64,000 nt of DNA from Paenibacillus sp. FSL K6-3182 (GTDB taxonomy: Bacteria; Bacillota; Bacilli; Paenibacillales; Paenibacillaceae): contig NZ_CP150265.1 of assembly GCF_037976325.1 (NCBI RefSeq), positions 5,965,001 through 6,029,000 of the forward strand, in the 5' to 3' direction. The position numbers were made by a program, and so were the translations under genes. Shown piece by piece: positions 32,441-40,894 of this stretch; position 1 is the first letter of the stretch; every line of letters starts with the position of its first letter. The notes below the pieces were generated by a model. It made no database searches and was not told the DNA's origin. It saw only the letters and a program-made list of their open reading frames with translations.

Positions 32441-34072
32441 TTAAGTTCTATATTCACTAAAATCAACTGAAAGGCCATTGATTAATTTCTCACTGCTGCC
32501 TTCTCCATCAACATTTAGCTCAAGTACGCTCTTATCATGGCTCACATACTTCACACTAAGCCTTTCCTCAGCAGACCAAGCTGGCCTATTGTTTTTTGCC
32601 TGTTCCACAAATGCTTCATAGCTGCTTATGCCATTATTCAACGCATCGTTATGGCTGATTACTTCGACAATTACGCCGTTTTCTGAGCCTTTGCTTGTCA
32701 CGATAGAGCGATCCGAACGATGTTCCAGATCATAAGGCTGCATGACATAAACCGCCAAAAACACATCCTCTGTCTGACCAACAAGCATGCCCGGCTCTTG
32801 CAGCCAATCCATACATGGCAATAACCCGATAATCGTATTGTCTTTGTCAGAAGGAATCGGATATAAAGCCATTATTGTGTTTTTGTAATAGAGAACTTCC
32901 GTAAATTCGGTTTGATGCCGCAAATCTTCAACCGCATTCGCCTCTGCCGGATGGAAGAAGTAGAGTTGATTCACGCTGTTTTGCAGTCCCAATGGCAAAG
33001 AAATATCCCAGCGATGCTGCTCATTGTCAAACTCCGAGAAGCGCTCCCACATTCCGCCCGCTGCAAAATCCGATGTAATGTAGGCATAGCTGTGAAGCAT
33101 GCTTGCTCCTTCATCCGTTAGCTTCGTAATTGCCTTTTTCACCTCAGTTGGCTCACTGCGATTAAGCGCCGTACGACGAGCTGTTTCAGGCGCCTCATAA
33201 AATAAAAATCCTGCATACTCCGTCCGTGGCATTTGCTCTGGAAGCTCGAAATCACCGAATTGCACATAATCATGCAGAACGTTGCTATCAAGCGGGATGT
33301 CATGCTTCTGACCGCGGCAATGAGCACCGACAAAGGCCCCTTTCAAATAGAATGCAGCTCGCTCATTCCAAAGAAAATCAAGCATATCGGCGAGTTCTTG
33401 TTTAATGGCTGCGTCCTCTATTTCGTACCAAGCACATGTGAATGCCTGCACCCAATGCCAGAACCAAGGCAAGCTGTTGTATTCGGACATGCCATACTTG
33501 CGAATATGGGCTAATGTAAGCTGAAGATTGCTGCGACCATCCTCCAGCAAATCAGCATCGGCAAACATTTGTCCAAAAATCAGCTTTGCAGCTGTATATT
33601 TTGCATCGTGATGACCAAATACATTTTTATGATGGTAGAAGCCGCTTCGATAAATATGGATAAGAGCAGTATCAAATGCTTGGATTAGCTGTTCATTAAA
33701 AAACGTCCTATAGCGTCTCGCAAAAAATGCCATCAAGCTCCCCATCAGCTCTACGGGCAACGTATTTGGCTTGGAGTCCTTCGGAACATCCTCTAGTCTA
33801 AGCGGCCAATGTCCATAAGTATCGCTTTCTACATCCTGATCTTGCAGCGCAAGCACCTCTAGAAGCACAGATTCCGCAGTTCGTTTAGCAGCCTCTCTCT
33901 CAAACGGCAGTTGTTCTGAGTTATCAACTGCAGCTGCAAGCAAATAGGAAGCATAATAAAAGTTATCGCGTAAATCGTGGTGGAACCATAAACCGCTGCT
34001 TAATAATGGCTGGTTATGGGCTGCAATTGCTATTTTTTGAATAGTCTCTTTTTGCTTAGCTGTGAAGCTCAT
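32441..34072 (-). CDS. unrecognised 543-residue protein with toroid plus beta-sandwich look
   Basis: I do not recognise the family. The N-terminal two thirds is mainly helical with many aromatic and His residues (SSGLWFHHDLRDNFYYASYLL, HWPLRLED, NSLPWFWHWVQAF, GAHCRGQKHDIP), resembling an (alpha/alpha) toroid as in polysaccharide lyases and some glycosidases. The last third (from about 340) looks beta-rich. There is no signal peptide, so it is probably cytoplasmic. ATG at 34072 follows GAGGAGA. It is a single gene, divergent from the amidoligase-like gene. A cytoplasmic carbohydrate-active enzyme is a guess from overall appearance, not from catalytic residues. Confidence 0.65.
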   Translation of the reverse strand: MSFTAKQKETIQKIAIAAHNQPLLSSGLWFHHDLRDNFYYASYLLAAAVDNSEQLPFEREAAKRTAESVLLEVLALQDQDVESDTYGHWPLRLEDVPKDSKPNTLPVELMGSLMAFFARRYRTFFNEQLIQAFDTALIHIYRSGFYHHKNVFGHHDAKYTAAKLIFGQMFADADLLEDGRSNLQLTLAHIRKYGMSEYNSLPWFWHWVQAFTCAWYEIEDAAIKQELADMLDFLWNERAAFYLKGAFVGAHCRGQKHDIPLDSNVLHDYVQFGDFELPEQMPRTEYAGFLFYEAPETARRTALNRSEPTEVKKAITKLTDEGASMLHSYAYITSDFAAGGMWERFSEFDNEQHRWDISLPLGLQNSVNQLYFFHPAEANAVEDLRHQTEFTEVLYYKNTIMALYPIPSDKDNTIIGLLPCMDWLQEPGMLVGQTEDVFLAVYVMQPYDLEHRSDRSIVTSKGSENGVIVEVISHNDALNNGISSYEAFVEQAKNNRPAWSAEERLSVKYVSHDKSVLELNVDGEGSSEKLINGLSVDFSEYRT

Positions 34073-34150
34073 TATACGAATCTCCTCAATATTACCTTTT
34101 TTCTTCTAATCATATATAATTTGAATAATAAGTGATACCTCTTCATTATT

Positions 34151-34164
34151 TTTTGAGTTCAAAA
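34151..34164. promoter_or_regulatory. short palindrome in the divergent region
   Basis: TTTTGA-GT-TCAAAA is a perfect 14-bp inverted repeat between the 543-residue protein gene and the mini-ORF. It could be an operator. The 220-bp region otherwise holds only the mini-ORF and a plus-strand TATAAT near 34116. Confidence 0.25.
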
Positions 34165-34198
34165 CTACAATCATTTTTTCGAATAAGGAGGACATTTT

Positions 34199-34225
34199 AT
34201 GTTCAGAAAAAAAATCCCTCGTTAA
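34199..34225 (+). CDS. mini-ORF with strong ribosome binding site and A8 slippage tract
   Basis: AAGGAGG (34185-34191) is followed at seven bases by ATG and eight codons (MFRKKIPR, stop TAA at 34223). Codons 3-6 consist of a run of eight A (34207-34214). If one A were lost or slippage occurred, the frame would stay open for 24 codons, becoming hydrophobic, and stop exactly before the ATG at 34275. It may be a leader peptide, a programmed slippage cassette, or the remains of a small gene. Confidence 0.35.
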   Translation: MFRKKIPR

Positions 34226-34292
34226 TCTCGTGGTCCGCCTCGTCTCCTCTCTTTACATGATGAAGCTTATATAAATGGAGAGGATGATGGCA

Positions 34293-35201
34293 ATGTGGCC
34301 AAAAATCGTTGATTGGAAAGAGCTGCGTTTTGGCGTGGAAATTGAGTTTGTAGGCGGAAATCCAGAAAGCTTGGAGCTGCTGCCTGGTTGGGTTATTTCT
34401 TTGGATGAGCGGCAAATTGATGCACAAGGTATGGAATCAGGCAGTGAGCTAAAGCCGCCTCCGATCTTGTGGGAAGACCGTGAGCAAATTCAGATCATGT
34501 TAAGCAGGCTGAGGGAACAAGGAGCAACAGCTAATTGGAGCTGCGGACTCCATGTTCATATTGGTCTCGAACCGTGGGGAGAAGATGCTGTCCTCCCGCT
34601 TATAGACGCCGCACTGGAATATCAACAAACGATCCAAGCGTTATTGAATACGAGCGAGCACCGACTGCTGTTCTGCCCGCCCGTTACTCCGGACATGCGT
34701 GAGAGCTATATTGCAAATCCAAGCGATGAAGCCGTTCTCCATGAAGGACGTCCGCAATCTCATCGTTGTGGAATAAACACAGCGGCTTGGTTTGATATAG
34801 GCACGGTGGAAATTCGTTATGCAAATGGCTCAGTGAATGATGAAGAAATTCTCCGTACCATTGAGCTGTGCTTGCGATTCGTAGCAGCGAAAGGTGCCGG
34901 CCGTAAGCTTTCAACCGATCCCCTAAAAATGGCTCTTGAGCTTGAAGCACCTATTGATGGTTATCCTTCTGATTTACCACCGCCACAATGGTATCAAGAA
35001 AGGTGCTGGCTGGAGGAAGCTCTCATTCCCATCTTGACGCCGCTGGCGGCAGAACTTGTACCGGGTGGAGAAATTCATCATATCGTACCTGTTCAAGATG
35101 GTATTATGGTTGCTATTGAGAAATCTGGAGAACACCTATTTAAATTTGTGCTAAAGCCTTCTGCCCAGAGCTGGACAGTTGTACGTCAAGTTGAATCATA
35201 A
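34293..35201 (+). CDS. putative amidoligase-family enzyme (carboxylate-amine ligase fold)
   Basis: A 302-residue cytoplasmic protein with the hallmarks of the putative amidoligase family related to glutamine-synthetase-like ligases: FGVEIEFVG near the start, SCGLHVHIG near residue 88, and INTAAWFDIGTVEIRYANGS near 170. The acidic and His residues in these segments would bind ATP and metals. Such proteins are predicted to join a carboxylate to an amine; the substrate is unknown here. ATG at 34293 is nine bases after GAGAGG; earlier ATGs at 34275 and 34284 are less well placed. It is preceded by the mini-ORF and ends in a terminator, with no obvious enzymatic partner nearby. Confidence 0.75.
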   Translation: MWPKIVDWKELRFGVEIEFVGGNPESLELLPGWVISLDERQIDAQGMESGSELKPPPILWEDREQIQIMLSRLREQGATANWSCGLHVHIGLEPWGEDAVLPLIDAALEYQQTIQALLNTSEHRLLFCPPVTPDMRESYIANPSDEAVLHEGRPQSHRCGINTAAWFDIGTVEIRYANGSVNDEEILRTIELCLRFVAAKGAGRKLSTDPLKMALELEAPIDGYPSDLPPPQWYQERCWLEEALIPILTPLAAELVPGGEIHHIVPVQDGIMVAIEKSGEHLFKFVLKPSAQSWTVVRQVES

Positions 35202-35208
35202 ATCAAAA

Positions 35209-35252
35209 ACCCTTCCGCCGCGTTTCGGTGGAAGGGTCTTCTTATTTTTTTA
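35209..35252 (+). terminator. terminator after the amidoligase-like gene
   Basis: ACCCTTCCGCC pairs with GGTGGAAGGGT around a GCGTTTC loop, followed by a T-rich tail (35238-35252). It overlaps the end of the convergent DUF2809 gene. Confidence 0.75.
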
Positions 35253-35622
35253 AAATAAAATATCGATCAACAATTATGGCAAACATAATGCCTATGCTGT
35301 ACCTGATCAAATCCACGGTCAAAAAACCGCTCCCGAGCACTAAAGCTCCAATAAACGTCCTGCGAATCTCATTAATCCAATCCACCTGGTAGAGCTGACT
35401 AAACTCGATGCCAAAACAAAAGATGAGGCTAGCGCCAGCAGCCCAAAACAAGTTTTTGTGCACCCCTATGGTACGGAAGCCATAATAAATCATGCATGCC
35501 CAAAGCGCATCGCCAAAATGCTCTGCAACAAACCCAGGCAGCGAATCTGCAAAGCTCCTTGAACTGTAGCCAAGCACCATCGTTATAACAACCGCAATCG
35601 CGTATCGTATTCTCGGTTTCAT
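35242..35622 (-). CDS. DUF2809 family membrane protein
   Basis: A 126-residue protein with four hydrophobic segments. Conserved-looking features are FVAEHFGDALWACMIYYGFR, GIEFSQLYQVDWINEIR and the final LGSGFLTVDLIRYSIG, which fit the DUF2809 family of small membrane proteins of unknown function. ATG at 35622 follows AGGTGA. It lies seven bases downstream of the P-loop protein gene, so the two are probably cotranscribed. Confidence 0.78.
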   Translation of the reverse strand: MKPRIRYAIAVVITMVLGYSSRSFADSLPGFVAEHFGDALWACMIYYGFRTIGVHKNLFWAAGASLIFCFGIEFSQLYQVDWINEIRRTFIGALVLGSGFLTVDLIRYSIGIMFAIIVDRYFILKK

Positions 35623-35629
35623 TTGATAA

Positions 35630-36469
35630 TCACCTGCTTAAACGATTTTGCAGATCGATTTGGATTTGGCTGTGGATCTTGTCCCAGTCCAAGCTGCTTT
35701 TATTAAACAGCATTTTATCGATCGGCAACTCGTTTAGTATCGCTAATTCATAGGCCTTTCGCAGCTCAAGCACCTCGAGAAGACCTTGAGTTCCATTAAG
35801 CCCTCTACTTTTGCCGTAGCCCTGCTCCGTGTAATACCAAGTAATAAAGTTTAGCCATTCTGTTGGCCGTTCAGCAATTATTGCAGGAAATGCATGTTTA
35901 AAGTCATCCTGATACAAATAGAGCAATACCGGATTTAGCTGCTTAATCAAGCGATTCAGTTCATGAATATAGGTCGATATTTCAACCTCGGAACAATTGT
36001 CTCGTACAAGCATGACGGTTAAAGGATTTTGCAAAAAACAGCATTCCAGTATGTATACTTCATCCCCGTTAATAGCCTGTCTCGAAAGATCGCTCCACTT
36101 TTCAATAATGAGTTGCTGATGCCTCTCCAAAGGGAGGTTATATACATCATAATCCCCGAAATATTCACTATTAATCGAATCTGTTTCCTTTAGCAGCTTC
36201 CCGTAATATACGATATATCCGTCCGCCTTAGTCTCGGAATGCTTAATGATTAACTGCTGTTGTTCCGTATATTTTTGCAGCATTTGCTTATATTGTTCTT
36301 CTGTAAAATAAGCCGCGAAATCATAATCGGCCGGGTGCTCCAAATCCCCCTCCAAAAACAAGCGATTGGCAATATTCTGTTCATCTAATAGCTGCTTCAC
36401 AAAACGTGCCGTACTCGTTTTCCCTGATCCGGGCAATCCTTCAACAAGGATTAACTTCGTATTATTCAT
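35630..36469 (-). CDS. P-loop NTPase, small-molecule-kinase-like
   Basis: A 279-residue cytoplasmic protein with an N-terminal Walker A, LVEGLPGSGKTSTARFV (GxxGxGKT at residues 11-18), in the context typical of thymidylate-kinase or chloramphenicol-phosphotransferase-like enzymes. A later segment, DEVYILECCFLQNPL, fits a Walker B-like strand. The rest is helical. ATG at 36469 has AGGAG upstream. It is followed seven bases later by the DUF2809 gene. The substrate is unknown. Confidence 0.75.
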   Translation of the reverse strand: MNNTKLILVEGLPGSGKTSTARFVKQLLDEQNIANRLFLEGDLEHPADYDFAAYFTEEQYKQMLQKYTEQQQLIIKHSETKADGYIVYYGKLLKETDSINSEYFGDYDVYNLPLERHQQLIIEKWSDLSRQAINGDEVYILECCFLQNPLTVMLVRDNCSEVEISTYIHELNRLIKQLNPVLLYLYQDDFKHAFPAIIAERPTEWLNFITWYYTEQGYGKSRGLNGTQGLLEVLELRKAYELAILNELPIDKMLFNKSSLDWDKIHSQIQIDLQNRLSR

Positions 36470-36569
36470 GGCATTCAGCTCCTTTCACAACTACTATATT
36501 CTATCTTCCAGCCGTTTCTCCTCCATCATTGGCGTGCGCTTAGCTAATCAAATGCTGCTCCACTGCAAC

Positions 36570-36619
36570 AAAAAAAGACTGTCCCCTGCCGAATTCTCGG
36601 TTCAAGGGACAGTCTTTTT
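36570..36619. terminator. terminator after nadE
   Basis: AAAAAGACTGTCCC pairs with GGGACAGTCTTTTT; on the minus strand the stem ends in seven T, just downstream of nadE. Confidence 0.88.
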
Positions 36620-36644
36620 ACTGCTCGAAGCTTAAAGCAGCTCA

Positions 36645-37454
36645 TTAAATACCCGGAATCGGGGAGCGCTTATGCTCGGTTTTCAAATATTGCTTTTCAA
36701 GCTTCTCGCGAGCCTCGTCGCTAATGGACTTGCCTTCGAGATAGTCGCTGTTATCACCATAAGTGATGCCTAGCTCGCCCTCGTCGGTTTGTCCGTCCCA
36801 TAGGCCTGCCGTTGGCGCTTTGTCGAGCACGCTTTGCGGTACGCCGATATGGGAGGCCAGCTCACGAACCTGCCGTTTATTAAGCGTACTAAGCGGAGTA
36901 ACATCAACCGCTCCGTCGCCCCATTTCGTGTAAAAGCCTGTAATCGCTTCAGATGCATGATCTGTACCAACGACTAACAGATTAAGGTCGAATGCAAGCG
37001 CGTATTGCATAACCATCCGCGTTCTCGCTTTCACGTTGCCTTTGCCGCCGCGACTCAAATGACGCGGAATGCCTAACGACTTAAAGCTATGCTCCACTTC
37101 AATCGCGATTTCATCCACAGCTTCTTCAATATTCGTCTCCGCGCGGTGCTTTAGCTGGAACGCTTCCGCTACTGCATAACTATCCGCAATATCGGATTGC
37201 TCGCCATAAGGCTGAAATACTCCAAGCGTCATATACTCGCGGCCTGTTTCAGCGCTAAGCTCATCTGTTGCCCGCTTGCAAAGACCCGCTGCGACTGCGC
37301 TGTCAATTCCGCCGCTAATCGCAATAAGCAAACCCGTTGTTCCCGAGTTCGTTACGTATTCCTTCAAGAAATCAACCCGTTTGCGAATTTCCTGCTCCGG
37401 ATCGATTTGCGGCTTAACGCCAAGTCTTTGAATAATGGATTGTTGTAAGCTCAT
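36645..37454 (-). CDS. nadE: ammonia-dependent NAD+ synthetase
   Basis: A 269-residue enzyme that amidates nicotinic acid adenine dinucleotide to NAD+ using ATP and ammonia. The PP-loop SGGIDSAV lies near residue 45, followed by KARTRMVMQYALA, GTDHASEAITGFYTKWGDGAVDVTPL and the C-terminal KRSPIPGI. There is no N-terminal glutaminase domain, and the length fits the short bacterial form. ATG at 37454 has GGAAGG six bases upstream; an in-frame extension to 37478 would overlap the bacilliredoxin gene. It lies 14 bp after that gene and is probably cotranscribed with it. Confidence 0.95.
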   Translation of the reverse strand: MSLQQSIIQRLGVKPQIDPEQEIRKRVDFLKEYVTNSGTTGLLIAISGGIDSAVAAGLCKRATDELSAETGREYMTLGVFQPYGEQSDIADSYAVAEAFQLKHRAETNIEEAVDEIAIEVEHSFKSLGIPRHLSRGGKGNVKARTRMVMQYALAFDLNLLVVGTDHASEAITGFYTKWGDGAVDVTPLSTLNKRQVRELASHIGVPQSVLDKAPTAGLWDGQTDEGELGITYGDNSDYLEGKSISDEAREKLEKQYLKTEHKRSPIPGI

Positions 37455-37468
37455 AGTTACCTTCCTAA

Positions 37469-37903
37469 TTAGCGGCAAAACCGATCGAAAGCGTCTGTCA
37501 GATCGGCTGCAATGTCCGATGCGGAACGATTTTCGATCTGGTGGCGCTCGATAAAGTGTACTAGCTCTCCATCCTTCAACAAAGCGATTGAAGGGGAAGA
37601 TGGCGGATATGGAGCGAAAAACTCACGAGCTTTTGCTGTTGCTTCTTTATCTTGTCCTGCAAATACAGTGTATAAATGATCAGGAGTAATATCGTGTTGA
37701 AGCGCATCAGCCACGCCTGGACGACATTGGCCTGCTGCACATCCGCAAACGGAATTGATAACAACAAGCGCCGTACCTTTTGCATTTGGCAATTTTTCTT
37801 CTACTTCTTCAGGTGTGCGAAGCTCCTGAATACCAATTCGAGTAAGATCGTCTCTCATAGGCTGCACCATATCTAACATGTATCGTTCGAATGACATCGA
37901 CAT
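37469..37903 (-). CDS. BrxA/BrxB-family bacilliredoxin
   Basis: A 144-residue thioredoxin-fold protein of the YphP/YqiW family. The active site C53-G-C55 lies in INSVCGCAAGQC, with a third cysteine at 60. SSPSIALLKDGELVHFIERHQIE is a typical family segment. Bacilliredoxins remove bacillithiol from oxidised protein cysteines in the cytoplasm. ATG at 37903 follows AAAGGAG, with a sigma-A-like promoter about 40 bp upstream. It is followed by nadE after 14 bp. Confidence 0.92.
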   Translation of the reverse strand: MSMSFERYMLDMVQPMRDDLTRIGIQELRTPEEVEEKLPNAKGTALVVINSVCGCAAGQCRPGVADALQHDITPDHLYTVFAGQDKEATAKAREFFAPYPPSSPSIALLKDGELVHFIERHQIENRSASDIAADLTDAFDRFCR

Positions 37904-37940
37904 CGAAACACACTCCTTTAATTACTTTATTTTAGCTACT

Positions 37941-37970
37941 ATTATACCTTCCGTAGTCAAAATAAAGCAA
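37941..37970 (-). promoter_or_regulatory. sigma-A promoter of the bacilliredoxin-nadE unit
   Basis: On the minus strand TTGCTT (37965-37970), an 18-bp spacer and a consensus TATAAT (37941-37946) precede the bacilliredoxin start by 38 bp. Confidence 0.55.
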
Positions 37971-37990
37971 CCGGAGCGCTCGCACTCCGG
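37971..37990 (-). terminator. weak terminator after the DUF3905 gene
   Basis: CCGGAG pairs with CTCCGG around an 8-nt loop, followed on the minus strand by TTGCTTTATTTT. That tail doubles as the -35 region of the next promoter. Confidence 0.5.
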
Positions 37991-38005
37991 CTGTTCTTTT
38001 TCAGC

Positions 38006-38383
38006 TTAAACAGGAGCGTCTTTCGGCTTGTCCAAACCAAATGCCGCATTTTTGTCAGGATGAGTAAATATGCCTCCTTGCGGCTGAAGGCCCTCCTCAA
38101 AAATATCCCGATTTTCAGCGGTTAGAAAACCTACATCCTTAAAAGGATGCACCCATTCATCGCCAGCCATCACAGCTGGATCTGTTTCCTCGCTCCACTG
38201 CGACAATGGTGAATCCGGAGACTCATATTCATGATCGCCTATAACGATGCCGTGTGAGTTCACAAACGGCGTACGGCTTCCTCGCCCTTCGCGAAACTGA
38301 GGCAGAAATTCGATTTCAAAAGGATCTAATGCGGGATCATCTTTAAGTATTTCATCTTCATTCTTGTGCTCATGATCTGGCAT
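38006..38383 (-). CDS. DUF3905 family protein
   Basis: A 125-residue hydrophilic, acidic protein. The segments PFEIEFLPQFREGRG, GIVIGDHEYESPDSPLSQW, DPAVMAGDEWVHPFKD and DVGFLTAENRDIFEEG fit what I recall of the DUF3905 family, found in spore-forming Bacillota; function unknown. ATG at 38383 has GGAGGTG five bases upstream. It lies 15 bp after a 46-residue small protein gene and is presumably translated from the same message. Confidence 0.72.
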   Translation of the reverse strand: MPDHEHKNEDEILKDDPALDPFEIEFLPQFREGRGSRTPFVNSHGIVIGDHEYESPDSPLSQWSEETDPAVMAGDEWVHPFKDVGFLTAENRDIFEEGLQPQGGIFTHPDKNAAFGLDKPKDAPV

Positions 38384-38398
38384 ATGAACACCTCCGCG

Positions 38399-38539
38399 CT
38401 AAATTGAAGGACGATTAGGTCCATCAAGCTTTTTGTCAAAACCAGCGGATTCGGGTGATTTGCTGTCAGCAGCCGTATTATTCTTTGCCTGCTTCGCTTG
38501 CTCAGCCGAACGATCTTTTTCCTCATTATGCTGCGTCAT
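38399..38539 (-). CDS. 46-residue hydrophilic small protein
   Basis: A short open frame from ATG at 38539 to TAG at 38399 with AGAGGAG about nine bases upstream. The protein is Lys/Glu/Gln/Ala-rich (MTQHNEEKDRSAEQAKQAK) and ends in SAGFDKKLDGPNRPSI, which looks like a constrained tail. There are no cysteines or membrane segments. Position directly ahead of the DUF3905 gene, with only 15 bp between, argues for a real operon partner. It may be a spore-associated small protein, but no function can be assigned. Confidence 0.65.
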   Translation of the reverse strand: MTQHNEEKDRSAEQAKQAKNNTAADSKSPESAGFDKKLDGPNRPSI

Positions 38540-38620
38540 TGTGAGCGCTCCTCTCGTCATAAAATGTAACCGCAATTGCCGGTTATCTTTCAGAGGTAGT
38601 ATGCTCAGCTGGCGCTTTCC

Positions 38621-39097
38621 TTATAAATCCTGAGATAAACGAACCATATCAACAACCTGTATTCCGTTCTCATAAATCGCTTCCGGATAATGTCTAATAA
38701 AGAAGTCTCGGTCAATACTCGTCATTCGAAAGCCGCATTTCTGATACAATGCAAGCTGGCTGACCCCTGAATTGCCCGTTCCAATTTCAATCGTTTTGTA
38801 GCCTAGAAGCTTTGCATATGAAATCGCATAAAGTACCATTTGCTTCCCAAACCCTTGGCCTTGCTTTGACTCCGCTACTGCTACATTTACGATCTCGATC
38901 GTCTCGGGCCTTGTTGGCAGCAGTACAAGTACTGCAATAATTTCATTGCTTATAACACCTACAAAAACTTCCCCGCGTTTTATGTATTCTTCTACGAGCT
39001 TAATCGAAGGATCTGCTAACAAGAGCAGTTCCATTGGGGGTTGTTCGTTTGCTAACAACTTACGCATTTCCATTTCCACTCTAATTTGCTCCTTCAT
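38621..39097 (-). CDS. GNAT-family N-acetyltransferase
   Basis: A 158-residue acetyl-CoA-dependent transferase. Motif A, VAVAESKQGQGFGKQMVLYA, contains the Q/RxxGxG/A pyrophosphate loop, and NSGVSQLALYQKCGFRM is motif B. The ATG at 39097 directly follows the stop of the sensor kinase gene (TGAATG), suggesting coupling. The start is uncertain: AAGGAG inside the first codons could serve GTG at 39079. The acceptor is unknown. Confidence 0.85.
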   Translation of the reverse strand: MKEQIRVEMEMRKLLANEQPPMELLLLADPSIKLVEEYIKRGEVFVGVISNEIIAVLVLLPTRPETIEIVNVAVAESKQGQGFGKQMVLYAISYAKLLGYKTIEIGTGNSGVSQLALYQKCGFRMTSIDRDFFIRHYPEAIYENGIQVVDMVRLSQDL

Positions 39098-40783
39098 TCA
39101 ACTCGCGCGTTCCTCCGGCACTGTGAAAGTAACGATAAACGCTGTACCTTCACCTTCCTTCGACTCAACGTCAATCCGGCCATTATGGCGCTCAGCGATG
39201 CTTAGGCATAACGGCAGGCCAAGCCCTGTTCCTTGCGTCTTCGTCGAGAAAAAAGGCTCGAACAAATGCTGCATTTGCTCTGGAGGTATACCGACACCCT
39301 GATCGGCAATCCGCAGCTCAATTTTATTTCCATTATTACGAGTACTAATATGTAATGAGCCCTTATTGCCCATAGCTTCCATTCCGTTACGGGCAATATT
39401 AAGAAATAGCTGCTTAATTTCTCTGTCGTTCATCATAATTAAAGGTATATCTTCGCAAAGGCTCACTTCAATAGATTGGCCTCGCAAATTCGCATCCGCA
39501 CTAAGCAGAGGTATAAGTTCATTAACAACATCATGCAGGGAAGTCAGCTCCATGGCTAGTTCCCTATTTTGAGCAAGCGATAGAAAATCACTAATAATCA
39601 TATTCGCACGATCCAGCTCATCGATCACAATCTGAAAGTATTCCTCTTGATTTTTTGGACTGCGCTCCTGAATCAATTGGACAAAGCCGCGAATAACCGC
39701 CATCGGATTGCGTATTTCATGAGTGATGCTTGCAGCCATTTGACCTACCAGGCTTAATCGTTCCATTCGCCCAACCTCACTCTGAAGTTGACGAAGCTCC
39801 GTTACATCCTGAACGATAAGTGATGCGCCTGCATTTTCAGCATTAACCGATGTACGCATCGAAATCGTCGACAAGAGCAGCATTTTATCGCCGCTAACGT
39901 ACGGAACGAGTGTGTTCTTCCTGCCGTTTAACGCCTGAGAAAGCAGCTTTATGCAGACATCCCCATGTCCATCCTGAAAAATAAGCGGGAAGGAGACGCC
40001 AAGCAAGTCCTTCACTTCCGAATCCTTTGAAGGCAGGCTGAGAACTGTTTTGGCTATATCATTAAAATGTGTGATTTTGCCTTCTCGATCAACAATGACT
40101 ACCCCAAATGAAGTCTCATCTATAAATTGCTGAAGCTTCTCCACTTCATTGCTATAATTAACCGACATTCGTTTCACTTCATCATAGAGCTGCTGCTTCT
40201 CCTTAACATTTTCGATCATAAAGATAGAGAGCCAAGTTGCCATTAAAGATGCACAAACAGAGATCAACTGCACGTAAATCATCACATTCGACCACCAAAT
40301 ACCATTAAATAACATAATTCCAGTAACGGAAATAATGTAGTATAGGATCAAAATGGACATGATCACTAAGCCCCTGCGTTTTTTCTGTTCTTTGCCTAAA
40401 ACAGAAGTACGCTGGAAAGATGGAATCGCATACAACATCAGCGGGACAAAACCAATGACAAAAATGATAAAGTTAATGACTTCCAAGCTGCCTTCGAGCA
40501 TAGATACTCTTACTACAATGTAGATGACGGTTAAGACGGCTAATGTTGGCACGCCTCCATAGAGAGACCCTATTACATAAGGAATGAGACGAAAATCGAC
40601 TTCATAACCTAATAAATCAGGAGCAGTCACCATACACAACACCATCGATCCACCGCAAAAAAGGCTCATAAAAATAGGTATTCCCTTCCATCTTTGGTCT
40701 TTGTCATACCAAAGCTGAAAGGCGAAAACAGGCAATAAGGACACAATGAATTGTAAGAGCAATTCCTTTAACACAGACGTCAC
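39098..40783 (-). CDS. membrane sensor histidine kinase, KinB-like
   Basis: A 561-residue kinase. About six membrane helices fill residues 1-195 in the 5TM-5TMR_LYT pattern seen in KinB and LytS, with little external loop. A PAS domain spans about 215-330. The HisKA domain has phosphoacceptor His355 in ASITHEIRNPMAVIRGF, and the HATPase domain shows the N box, DQGVGIP and GTGLGL. This layout is typical of sporulation kinases feeding Spo0F/Spo0A, and no cognate response regulator gene is adjacent, which fits. The GTG at 40783 is preceded by GGGGG. The GNAT gene follows directly. Confidence 0.88.
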   Translation of the reverse strand: MTSVLKELLLQFIVSLLPVFAFQLWYDKDQRWKGIPIFMSLFCGGSMVLCMVTAPDLLGYEVDFRLIPYVIGSLYGGVPTLAVLTVIYIVVRVSMLEGSLEVINFIIFVIGFVPLMLYAIPSFQRTSVLGKEQKKRRGLVIMSILILYYIISVTGIMLFNGIWWSNVMIYVQLISVCASLMATWLSIFMIENVKEKQQLYDEVKRMSVNYSNEVEKLQQFIDETSFGVVIVDREGKITHFNDIAKTVLSLPSKDSEVKDLLGVSFPLIFQDGHGDVCIKLLSQALNGRKNTLVPYVSGDKMLLLSTISMRTSVNAENAGASLIVQDVTELRQLQSEVGRMERLSLVGQMAASITHEIRNPMAVIRGFVQLIQERSPKNQEEYFQIVIDELDRANMIISDFLSLAQNRELAMELTSLHDVVNELIPLLSADANLRGQSIEVSLCEDIPLIMMNDREIKQLFLNIARNGMEAMGNKGSLHISTRNNGNKIELRIADQGVGIPPEQMQHLFEPFFSTKTQGTGLGLPLCLSIAERHNGRIDVESKEGEGTAFIVTFTVPEERAS

Positions 40784-40894
40784 GTCCGATCCCCCTACTA
40801 CGCTCTGAATCTATTCCATATTATGTTTTTTACGTGAAATAGCTTACTATTTGAAACAATCTATTAATCCGATTAAAACATAAAATACATCTAT

